From positions 1 to 5,045 of the forward strand of contig DKNF01000041.1 of the NCBI GenBank assembly GCA_002470165.1: a stretch of DNA of 5,045 nucleotides, read 5' to 3'. This DNA comes from Betaproteobacteria bacterium UBA7395. GTDB lineage: Bacteria > Pseudomonadota > Gammaproteobacteria > Burkholderiales > Rhodocyclaceae. The notes under the pieces were generated by a model that made no database searches, had not been told where the DNA came from, and saw only the letters and a program-made list of their open reading frames with translations. The position numbers and the translations under genes were made by a program. Below, in pieces: positions 1 through 5,045 of the stretch; within the stretch, counting starts at the first letter, position 1; each line of letters begins with the position of its first letter.

Positions 1-85
1 GCCGACGTGGTGAAATTGGTAGACACGCTATCTTGAGGGGGTAGTGGCGCAAGCTGTGCGAGTTCGAGTCTCGCCGTCGGCACCA
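1..85 (+). tRNA. tRNA-Leu, anticodon GAG
   Basis: Complete class II tRNA that decodes leucine CUC and CUU codons. The acceptor stem pairs bases 1-7 (GCCGACG) with 75-81 (CGTCGGC), followed by discriminator A82 and a genomically encoded CCA at 83-85. The D stem is 10-12/24-26, with the GGTAGA-type D loop. The anticodon stem is 28-32/40-44, and the 7-nt loop carries anticodon GAG at 35-37. The long variable arm at 45-57 can fold as GGC/GCT around a GCAA loop, as expected for tRNA-Leu. The T stem is 58-62/70-74 with loop TTCGAGT. Its first base is the first base of the window, so nothing can be said of its promoter. It is followed after 69 nt by nuoA on the same strand, so cotranscription with nuo is possible but not shown. 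Confidence 0.97.
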
Positions 86-154
86 AAATATAAAGTGGGC
101 TGGCCGTTGCAATCCGGTCGTCCCGAATAAAAACTTACAACTTGGCGGCGGATC
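86..154 (+). other. leader between tRNA-Leu and nuoA
   Basis: Noncoding 69-nt spacer. The part after the tRNA CCA is A/T-rich (AAATATAAAG) and a second A-rich stretch lies at 126-134. A weak inverted repeat, 102-106 with 115-119 (five pairs including one G-T, 8-nt loop), has no T-run after it and so does not look like an intrinsic terminator. I see no good sigma-70 promoter; TTGCAA at 107-112 with TAAAAA at 128-133 has a short 15-nt spacer and poor matches. The nuo promoter may therefore lie upstream of the tRNA or may not match a simple consensus. A purine-rich GGCGGCGGA at 144-152 is the only candidate ribosome binding site for nuoA. Confidence 0.5.
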
Positions 155-526
155 ATGGAAGCCTACTTTCCAATCCTGATGTTCGTGCTCGTGGGGGTCG
201 CGGTCGGTGTCTTGCCGATGGCGATGGGCTTTGTGCTCGCTCCGCGTCGCCCGGATCCCGAAAAGCTCTCGCCCTATGAATGCGGCTTCGAGGCCTTCGA
301 AGACGCGCGCATGAAATTCGACGTGCGCTATTACCTGGTTGCGATCCTGTTCATCCTGTTCGACCTCGAAATCGCCTTCCTCGTACCGTGGGCGGTCGTT
401 TTCTCGGACATGGTGGCAATCGATTCGCTGAAGGTTTTCGGCTTCGTCGAAATGTTGATCTTCATGGGCATTCTGGCACTGGGCGACATCTACGCCTGGG
501 CCAAGGGTGCGCTTGAGTGGGAATGA
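155..526 (+). CDS. nuoA: NADH-quinone oxidoreductase subunit A (NuoA/ND3)
   Basis: Small inner-membrane subunit of complex I, homologous to mitochondrial ND3; it sits where the hydrophilic arm meets the membrane arm, near the quinone channel. The 123-residue protein is of usual family length and shows three hydrophobic segments, about residues 4-29, 59-83 and 93-116. Between the first two lies the family-typical loop with YECGFE at 41-46; Cys43 corresponds to the ND3 loop cysteine whose exposure marks the deactive state in mitochondria (family knowledge). The second segment carries the conserved FDLE at 69-72, whose acids D70 and E72 match the two studied in E. coli NuoA. The ATG at 155 is the only sensible start, giving [10 protein letters not shown], which aligns with the usual NuoA N-terminus. 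Its ribosome binding site is weak. First gene of the operon; its stop is 9 nt before nuoB. Confidence 0.97.
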   Translation: MEAYFPILMFVLVGVAVGVLPMAMGFVLAPRRPDPEKLSPYECGFEAFEDARMKFDVRYYLVAILFILFDLEIAFLVPWAVVFSDMVAIDSLKVFGFVEMLIFMGILALGDIYAWAKGALEWE

Positions 527-535
527 GGGCGCCAA

Positions 536-1012
536 ATGGCAATCGAAGGGATTCTGCAAGAGGGTTTTGTCACCACCACGGCTGACAAGCTCATCAACTA
601 CATGCGCACCGGCTCGATGTGGCCGATGACCTTTGGCTTGGCCTGCTGCGCCGTGGAGATGATCCACGCCGGCTGTTCCCGCTATGACCTGGACCGCTTC
701 GGCATCGTCTTCCGGCCGAGTCCGCGTCAGTCCGACGTGATGATCGTCGCCGGTACGCTGACCAACAAGATGGCGCCGGCGCTGCGCAAGGTCTATGACC
801 AGATGGCCGAGCCGCGCTGGGTCATTTCCATGGGTTCCTGTGCCAACGGCGGTGGCTACTATCACTATTCCTACTCGGTGGTGCGCGGCTGCGACCGCAT
901 CGTCCCGGTCGACATCTATGTGCCGGGCTGTCCGCCGACGGCTGAGGCCCTGCTCTACGGGCTGATCCAGCTGCAGAACAAGATCCGCCGCACCAATACC
1001 ATTGCCCGCTAA
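536..1012 (+). CDS. nuoB: NADH-quinone oxidoreductase subunit B (NuoB/PSST), cluster N2
   Basis: Peripheral-arm subunit that holds [4Fe-4S] cluster N2, the last carrier before quinone, and forms one wall of the quinone site with NuoD. The 158-residue protein has the expected ligands: the tandem Cys37-Cys38 in LACCAVEM, Cys102 in GSCANGGG and Cys132 in the PGCPP motif. The segment [15 protein letters not shown] (53-67) and the V-R-G-C-D block around 116-120 are also hallmarks of the family, which is related to the small subunit of [NiFe] hydrogenases. It lacks the long N-terminal extension seen in some bacteria and in mitochondria. The ATG at 536 is preceded by GAGGG at 525-529, a Shine-Dalgarno sequence overlapping the nuoA stop, so reinitiation after nuoA is plausible. 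No missing residue or frame break is seen. Confidence 0.98.
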   Translation: MAIEGILQEGFVTTTADKLINYMRTGSMWPMTFGLACCAVEMIHAGCSRYDLDRFGIVFRPSPRQSDVMIVAGTLTNKMAPALRKVYDQMAEPRWVISMGSCANGGGYYHYSYSVVRGCDRIVPVDIYVPGCPPTAEALLYGLIQLQNKIRRTNTIAR

Positions 1013-1030
1013 CTTTCGAGGCTGATCCCT

Positions 1031-1636
1031 ATGTCCGCCAAGCTGGAAACGCTTAGCCAGAAATTGCAGGATCGTTTCGGAGACAAGCTGCTGTCGACCA
1101 AGCTCGCCCTCGGTGAGCTGACCGTGGAAGTCGCCGCCAACGATTATTTTGCCTTCATGCAGACGCTGCGCGACGACGCCGACCTTTCCTTCGAGGAATT
1201 GATCGACCTCTGCGGCGTCGATTACTCGACCTGGGGCGACGGTGCCTGGACCGGCAAGCGTTTTGCGACGACCGTGCATCTGCTGTCGATTGCCCACAAC
1301 GTTCGCCTGCGCGTCCGCGTCTTCGCCGATAACGACGATTTCCCGGCAGTTGATTCGGTGACCTCGCTGTGGACCAGTGCCAACTGGTTCGAGCGCGAGT
1401 CCTTCGACCTCTACGGCATCGCCTACGTCGGTCACGAAGATCTGCGCCGCATCCTGACCGACTACGGTTTCATCGGTCATCCCTTCCGCAAGGATTTCCC
1501 GATTTCGGGCCATGTCGAGATGCGCTATGACCCGGATCAGGGTCGCGTGATCTACCAGCCCGTTACCATCGAACCGCGCGAGAACACGCCGCGCATCGTC
1601 CGCGAAGACACCTACGGGGATCCGGCACATGGCTGA
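1031..1636 (+). CDS. nuoC: NADH-quinone oxidoreductase subunit C (NuoC, 30-kDa)
   Basis: Hydrophilic connecting-module subunit without cofactor that packs against NuoD and NuoB. The 201-residue protein contains the 30-kDa subunit signature at 121-142, beginning [10 protein letters not shown] and ending in HEDLRRIL, followed by the conserved GHPFRKDFP (149-157) and E-M-R-Y-D (163-167). The N-terminal part (about 1-115) is the more variable alpha/beta domain. The C-terminal tail, with [15 protein letters not shown] (176-190), is the segment that wraps onto NuoD in known structures. The start ATG has GAGG at 1018-1021 with 9 nt spacing. The gene is separate from nuoD, unlike the fused nuoCD of E. 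coli, and its last 8 nt overlap the nuoD start in another frame, which favours coupled, equimolar synthesis of C and D. Confidence 0.97.
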   Translation: MSAKLETLSQKLQDRFGDKLLSTKLALGELTVEVAANDYFAFMQTLRDDADLSFEELIDLCGVDYSTWGDGAWTGKRFATTVHLLSIAHNVRLRVRVFADNDDFPAVDSVTSLWTSANWFERESFDLYGIAYVGHEDLRRILTDYGFIGHPFRKDFPISGHVEMRYDPDQGRVIYQPVTIEPRENTPRIVREDTYGDPAHG

Positions 1637-2882
1637 TATCCGCAACTACACCCTCAACTTCGGTCCGCAACACCCGGCCGCGCACGGCGTGCTGCGTCTG
1701 GTGCTGGAAATGGACGGCGAAGTCGTCCAGCGCGCCGATCCGCACATCGGCCTGCTCCATCGCGCCACCGAAAAACTGGCCGAGACCCGGACCTGGGTCC
1801 AGTCCGTCCCCTACATGGACCGTCTCGACTACGTGTCGACGATGTGTAACGAACACGCCTACTGCCTCGGCGTCGAGAAGCTGCTGCAGCTCGAAGTGCC
1901 GGAGCGCGGCAAGTACATCCGCACGATGTTCGACGAAGTCACGCGCATCCTCAACCACCTGTTGTGGATCGGCTGTCACGCCCTCGACGTCGGTGCGATG
2001 ACCATGGCGCTGTACACCTTCCGCGAACGCGAAGACCTGATGGATGCCTACGAGGCGGTCTGCGGTGCGCGTCTGCACGCGGCCTACTACCGCCCGGGCG
2101 GCGTCTATCGCGACCTGCCGGACCGCATGCCGCAGTACCGCGAGTCCACCTGGACCAGCGCCAAGAAGGCCAAGGAACTCAACGACAATCGCAGTGGTTC
2201 GCTGCTCGACTTCCTCGAGGATTTCACCGACCGCTTCCCGAAATACCATGCCGAGTACCACACGCTGCTGACCGACAACCGGATCTGGAAACAGCGTCTG
2301 GTCCATGTCGGCGTGGTCAGCCCGGAACGGGCCATGCAACTCGGCTTCACCGGCGCCATGCTGCGCGGTTCCGGGATTGCCTGGGACCTGCGCAAGAAGC
2401 AGCCCTACGCGGCCTACGACAAGGTCGACTTCGACGTGCCGGTCGGCGTCAATGGCGACAGCTATGACCGCTACCTGGTGCGCATGGAGGAAATGCTCCA
2501 GTCGAACCGCATCATCAAGCAGTGCATCGCCTGGTTGCGCGCCAACCCGGGTCCGGTGATCACCGACAATCACAAGGTGGCACCGCCGAACCGCGAGGCG
2601 ATGAAGTCGAACATGGAAGAGCTGATCCACCACTTCAAGCTGTTCACCGAAGGCATCCACGTGCCGCCGGGCGAGGCCTATGCCGCGATCGAACATCCGA
2701 AGGGCGAGTTCGGCATCTATTTCGTTTCCGACGGTGCCAACAAGCCCTACCGGATGAAGATCCGCGCGCCGGGCTTTGCGCATCTGGCGGCGATGGACGA
2801 AATGGCGAAGGGCCACATGCTGGCCGACGTCGTGACGATCATCGGTTCCCAGGATGTTGTTTTTGGCGAGATTGACCGCTGA
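1629..2882 (+). CDS. nuoD: NADH-quinone oxidoreductase subunit D (NuoD, 49-kDa), quinone site
   Basis: Large connecting-module subunit that, with NuoB, forms the quinone-reduction site. It descends from the large subunit of [NiFe] hydrogenases but carries no metal. The 417-residue protein has the usual length for a non-fused NuoD. N-terminal [14 protein letters not shown] (11-24) contains His15 and His19; the 49-kDa signature [12 protein letters not shown] is at 43-54; PYMDRLDY ends at Tyr68. With a constant offset of 40 from the bovine subunit, His19 and Tyr68 match the quinone-binding His59 and Tyr108, and Asp120 matches Asp160. The C-terminus [10 protein letters not shown] is typical. The start ATG lies inside the nuoC end, with GGGGA at 1616-1620 as Shine-Dalgarno, 8 nt away. 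Its TGA stop shares an A with the ATG of nuoE. No anomaly is seen. Confidence 0.98.
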   Translation: MADIRNYTLNFGPQHPAAHGVLRLVLEMDGEVVQRADPHIGLLHRATEKLAETRTWVQSVPYMDRLDYVSTMCNEHAYCLGVEKLLQLEVPERGKYIRTMFDEVTRILNHLLWIGCHALDVGAMTMALYTFREREDLMDAYEAVCGARLHAAYYRPGGVYRDLPDRMPQYRESTWTSAKKAKELNDNRSGSLLDFLEDFTDRFPKYHAEYHTLLTDNRIWKQRLVHVGVVSPERAMQLGFTGAMLRGSGIAWDLRKKQPYAAYDKVDFDVPVGVNGDSYDRYLVRMEEMLQSNRIIKQCIAWLRANPGPVITDNHKVAPPNREAMKSNMEELIHHFKLFTEGIHVPPGEAYAAIEHPKGEFGIYFVSDGANKPYRMKIRAPGFAHLAAMDEMAKGHMLADVVTIIGSQDVVFGEIDR

Positions 2883-3355
2883 TGTTTTCCGCTGACACCC
2901 TACAGAAATTCGCCCGCGAGGTCGCCAAGTACCCCGCCGAGCAGAAGCAGTCGGCCGTCATGGCCTGTCTGGCCCACGCCCAGGAAGAAAAGGGCTGGCT
3001 GCCGCCCGAGGCCATCGAAGCCGTTGCCGATTATCTCGGCATGCCGCCGATCGCTGCCTACGAGGTTGCTTCCTTCTACAACATGTACGACCTGAAGCCG
3101 GTCGGCAAGTACAAGATCACGGTGTGTACCAACCTGCCGTGCGCGCTGTCCGGCGGCTATCACGCCGGCGAGTACCTGCAGCAGAAGCTCGGCGTCGGTT
3201 ACGGTGAGACCACTGCCGACGGCAAGTTCACGCTCAAGGAAGGCGAGTGCATGGGCGCCTGCGGTGACGCGCCGGTGTTCATCGTCAATAACCGCTCGAT
3301 GTGCAGCCACATGCATCCGGAACAGATCGACAAGCTCCTCGAGGAGTGCAAATAA
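2882..3355 (+). CDS. nuoE: NADH-quinone oxidoreductase subunit E (NuoE, 24-kDa), cluster N1a
   Basis: Thioredoxin-fold subunit of the NADH-oxidising module that carries [2Fe-2S] cluster N1a close to FMN. The 157-residue protein has an N-terminal helical part (about 1-70, with the conserved EVASFYNMY at 61-69) followed by the ferredoxin-like domain. The four ligands are Cys82 and Cys87 (C-x4-C in [11 protein letters not shown]) and Cys123 and Cys127 (C-x3-C in [11 protein letters not shown]), in the standard spacing. The ATG is fused to the nuoD stop as TGATG; upstream there is only a poor purine stretch (GGCGAG, 2865-2870, 11 nt away), so translation probably depends on termination at nuoD. 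Its TAA stop in turn overlaps the nuoF ATG. The closely related HoxE/FdhG-type proteins share this fold, but the nuo context settles the assignment. Confidence 0.97.
   Translation: MFSADTLQKFAREVAKYPAEQKQSAVMACLAHAQEEKGWLPPEAIEAVADYLGMPPIAAYEVASFYNMYDLKPVGKYKITVCTNLPCALSGGYHAGEYLQQKLGVGYGETTADGKFTLKEGECMGACGDAPVFIVNNRSMCSHMHPEQIDKLLEECK
3341..3346 (+). promoter_or_regulatory. ribosome binding site that fixes the nuoF start
   Basis: GAGGAG lies inside the end of nuoE, 8 nt before the ATG at 3355. This is the strongest Shine-Dalgarno in the window and marks 3355 as the nuoF start, rather than the in-frame GTG at 3301 or the ATGs at 3361 and 3364, which are 14 nt or more away. Confidence 0.8.
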
Positions 3356-4683
3356 TGGCCATGATGGGGGCAATCAATCCGGTCCTGATGGCCGGCCTGA
3401 ATGGTGATGACGGCTGGCGCCTGAAGGATTACGTCGCCCGTGGCGGCTATGAGCAGTTGAAGCGCATCCTGCAGACCGGCATGACCCAGGAAGACGTCAT
3501 CGGCGAAGTCAAGAAGTCGGTCCTGCGTGGCCGTGGCGGCGCCGGTTTCCCGACCGGTCTGAAGTGGTCGTTCATGCCGCGCTCCTTCCCTGGTGACAAG
3601 TACGTCGTCTGCAATACCGACGAAGGTGAACCGGGGACCTTCAAGGACCGCGACATCATGCGCTACAACCCGCATGCGGTCATTGAGGGCATGATCATCG
3701 CCGGTTTCGCGATGGGCGCCAATCGTGGCTACAACTACGTGCACGGCGAAATCTGGGAAATCTACAAGCGCTTCGAGGAAGCGCTCGACGAAGCCCGCGC
3801 CGCCGGTCTGCTCGGTCAGAACATCCTCGGTACCCAGTTCGGCTTCGAACTGTTTGCTCACCACGGTTACGGCGCCTACATCTGCGGCGAGGAAACCGCG
3901 CTGCTCGAATCGATCGAGGGTAAGAAGGGCCAGCCGCGCTTCAAGCCGCCGTTCCCGGCTTCCTTCGGTCTGTACGGCCGGCCGACGACGATCAACAACA
4001 CCGAGACCTTCGCTTCCATCCCCTTCATCCTGAAGATGGGCGGCGAGGAATTCCTCAACCTGGGCAAGCCGAACAACGGCGGCACCAAGCTGTTCTCGGT
4101 GTCCGGCCACGTCAATCGCCCGGGCAACTACGAAATCCCGCTCGGCACGCCGTTCTCGACCCTGCTCGAAATGTGCGGCGGCATGCGCGGCGGGCGCAAG
4201 CTGAAGGCGGTCATCCCCGGCGGTTCGTCGGCGCCGGTCATGCCGGCCGACGTGATCATGGACTGCACCATGGATTACGACTCGATCAGCAAGGGCGGGT
4301 CGATGCTCGGTTCCGGCGCGGTCATCGTCATGGACGAGACGGTGTGCATGGTCAAGGCGCTGGAGCGTCTGTCCTTCTTCTACCATGAGGAATCCTGCGG
4401 CCAATGCACCCCCTGCCGCGAAGGTACGGCCTGGATGTACAAGGTCGTGCATCGCATCGAGAACGGGCAGGGCAAGCCGGAAGACCTCGACCTGCTCAAC
4501 AGCGTGCTCGGCAACATCGCCGGACGGACCATCTGCGCGCTCGGCGACGCGGCGGCCTTCCCGGTGCAGAGTTTCCTGAAGCATTTTGGCAGCGAATTCG
4601 AGTACCACATCGAGCACAAGACCTGTCTGGTCCCGAAGGATGTCCAGTGGGCCGGCAGCGGCTTCCACAAGATCCCGGCCTGA
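3355..4683 (+). CDS. nuoF: NADH-quinone oxidoreductase subunit F (NuoF, 51-kDa), FMN and N3
   Basis: Catalytic subunit that oxidises NADH through FMN and passes electrons to [4Fe-4S] cluster N3. From the ATG at 3355 the product is 442 residues, normal for the family. Motifs in order: glycine-rich [13 protein letters not shown] (59-71) of the FMN/NADH site; [13 protein letters not shown] (87-99), whose second Glu (92) is in the family position involved in NADH binding; the 51-kDa signature 1 at 171-186 around Y-I-C-G-E-E; and signature 2 [12 protein letters not shown] (346-357). N3 ligands are Cys348, Cys351, Cys354 and Cys394 (in TICALGD). Signature 1 here reads G-Y-G-A-Y, with Tyr where the common pattern has Ala or Met. 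The start overlaps the nuoE stop as TAATG. A longer reading from GTG 3301 would add 18 residues inside nuoE that look like out-of-frame nuoE and is not credible. Confidence 0.97.
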   Translation: MAMMGAINPVLMAGLNGDDGWRLKDYVARGGYEQLKRILQTGMTQEDVIGEVKKSVLRGRGGAGFPTGLKWSFMPRSFPGDKYVVCNTDEGEPGTFKDRDIMRYNPHAVIEGMIIAGFAMGANRGYNYVHGEIWEIYKRFEEALDEARAAGLLGQNILGTQFGFELFAHHGYGAYICGEETALLESIEGKKGQPRFKPPFPASFGLYGRPTTINNTETFASIPFILKMGGEEFLNLGKPNNGGTKLFSVSGHVNRPGNYEIPLGTPFSTLLEMCGGMRGGRKLKAVIPGGSSAPVMPADVIMDCTMDYDSISKGGSMLGSGAVIVMDETVCMVKALERLSFFYHEESCGQCTPCREGTAWMYKVVHRIENGQGKPEDLDLLNSVLGNIAGRTICALGDAAAFPVQSFLKHFGSEFEYHIEHKTCLVPKDVQWAGSGFHKIPA

Positions 4684-4728
4684 CGGCTTACGCGTTAGTT
4701 ACGAAAGAACTGGCTACAAGGTAGCGAC
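4684..4728 (+). other. nuoF-nuoG intercistronic gap with possible hairpin
   Basis: This 45-nt spacer is the longest gap between protein genes here. Bases 4694-4700 (GTTAGTT) can pair with 4708-4714 (AACTGGC) over a 7-nt loop, seven pairs of which two are G-T. There is no T-run, so it is not an intrinsic terminator. AAGG at 4718-4721 follows, 7 nt before the nuoG ATG, and is its ribosome binding site. The hairpin is a prediction by eye and would be only modestly stable. Confidence 0.4.
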
Positions 4729-5045
4729 ATGCTAGAAATCGAAATCGACGGCAAGAAAGCGCAAGTGCCCGACGGCAGCACGGTGATGGATGCCGCGCAG
4801 CAGTTGGGTGTCTATATCCCGCACTTCTGCTACCACAAGAAATTGTCCATCGCGGCCAACTGCCGGATGTGCCTGGTCCAGGTGGAAAAGGCGCCGAAGC
4901 CGCTGCCCGCGTGCGCGACGCCGGTGACCAACGGGATGAAGGTGTTCACCCACTCCGACCTGGCCGTCAAGGCGCAGAAGGGGGTGATGGAATTCCTGCT
5001 GATCAACCACCCGCTCGACTGTCCGATCTGCGATCAGGGCGGCGA
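4729..5045 (+). CDS. nuoG: NADH-quinone oxidoreductase subunit G (NuoG, 75-kDa), N-terminal part
   Basis: Largest subunit of the NADH module; it carries electrons from NuoF toward NuoI through several iron-sulfur clusters. Only the first 105 codons plus two bases are present, because the window ends inside the gene; the full protein is usually around 700-900 residues. The visible part is the plant-type ferredoxin domain with the [2Fe-2S] N1b ligands Cys34, Cys45, Cys48 and Cys62 (C-x10-C-x2-C-x13-C). It is followed by the start of the His-Cys3 motif for [4Fe-4S] N5: His94, Cys98 and Cys101 in NHPLDCPICDQGG, with the third Cys expected just past the edge. The start MLEIEIDGKK is supported by AAGG 7 nt upstream. 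Similar N-termini occur in HoxU and formate dehydrogenase subunits, but position after nuoF makes nuoG near certain. Confidence 0.96.
   Translation, partial: MLEIEIDGKKAQVPDGSTVMDAAQQLGVYIPHFCYHKKLSIAANCRMCLVQVEKAPKPLPACATPVTNGMKVFTHSDLAVKAQKGVMEFLLINHPLDCPICDQGG

Noticed and set aside
102..119. Inverted repeat in the tRNA-nuoA leader that might be a terminator
   Set aside because: Only five pairs, one of them G-T, with an 8-nt loop and no following T-run.
107..133. Possible sigma-70 promoter, TTGCAA with TAAAAA
   Set aside because: The spacer is 15 nt, both boxes match the consensus only in four of six positions, and A-rich matches of this quality are expected by chance in the leader.
1..154. 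tRNA gene as an integration site for a mobile element
   Set aside because: No integrase, no repeat of the tRNA 3' end within the window, and the DNA downstream is core respiratory housekeeping genes with uniform composition.
1563..2816. 417-codon open frame on the minus strand opposite nuoD
   Set aside because: It is a mirror of nuoD caused by high G+C third-position bias. Its product is rich in Arg, His, Val and Asp with no recognisable domain, while the plus strand encodes an unmistakable NuoD.
3199..4668. 489-codon open frame on the minus strand opposite nuoE and nuoF
   Set aside because: Same cause: the antisense frame of a codon-biased gene stays free of stops. The composition is low-complexity and no family is recognisable; NuoF on the plus strand explains the DNA.
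4732..5010. 92-codon open frame on the minus strand opposite nuoG
   Set aside because: Antisense shadow of the ferredoxin domain of nuoG; no supporting start context or domain.
2882..5045. Possibility that E, F and G belong to a NAD-reducing hydrogenase or formate dehydrogenase rather than complex I
   Set aside because: Those enzymes share the folds, but here the genes overlap nuoA-D in the standard nuo order, so complex I is by far the better reading.

Overview
This window is the 5' part of a nuo operon, encoding the bacterial proton-pumping NADH:quinone oxidoreductase (respiratory complex I), preceded by a complete tRNA-Leu gene. The order is tRNA-Leu(GAG), nuoA, nuoB, nuoC, nuoD, nuoE, nuoF and the start of nuoG, which runs off the right edge. 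All genes are on the + strand and tightly packed. No mobile element, CRISPR array, toxin or defence gene, or unexplained coding region was found.

The organism is probably a betaproteobacterium, perhaps of the Rhodocyclales (Dechloromonas/Azonexus-like). The reasons are the high G+C with strong third-position G/C bias, separate nuoC and nuoD genes (many gammaproteobacteria such as E. coli have a fused nuoCD), the tRNA-Leu directly before nuoA (an arrangement I recall from betaproteobacteria), and protein sequences close to mitochondrial and betaproteobacterial complex I. The phylum/class placement is fairly secure; the order is a guess from memory.

Layout: bases 1-85 are the tRNA with its CCA end encoded. 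Bases 86-154 are a 69-nt leader with no convincing promoter or terminator. nuoA (155-526) encodes a three-helix membrane subunit. nuoB (536-1012), nuoC (1031-1636) and nuoD (1629-2882) encode the connecting module that carries cluster N2 and the quinone site. nuoE (2882-3355), nuoF (3355-4683) and nuoG (4729 onward) encode the NADH-oxidising module. Electrons would run NADH -> FMN (NuoF) -> N3 (NuoF) -> N1b and the further clusters of NuoG -> (NuoI, outside the window) -> N2 (NuoB) -> quinone at the NuoB/NuoD interface, with N1a in NuoE as an off-path cluster. NuoA helps join this arm to the membrane arm, whose genes should lie to the right.

The C/D, D/E and E/F junctions overlap by 8, 1 and 1 nt, which suggests translational coupling. 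The F/G junction is the only relatively long gap (45 nt) and contains a modest possible hairpin. All cofactor ligands and quinone-site residues that I checked are present, so the genes look intact and functional. This is an ordinary housekeeping region; the findings below are small points rather than a new system.
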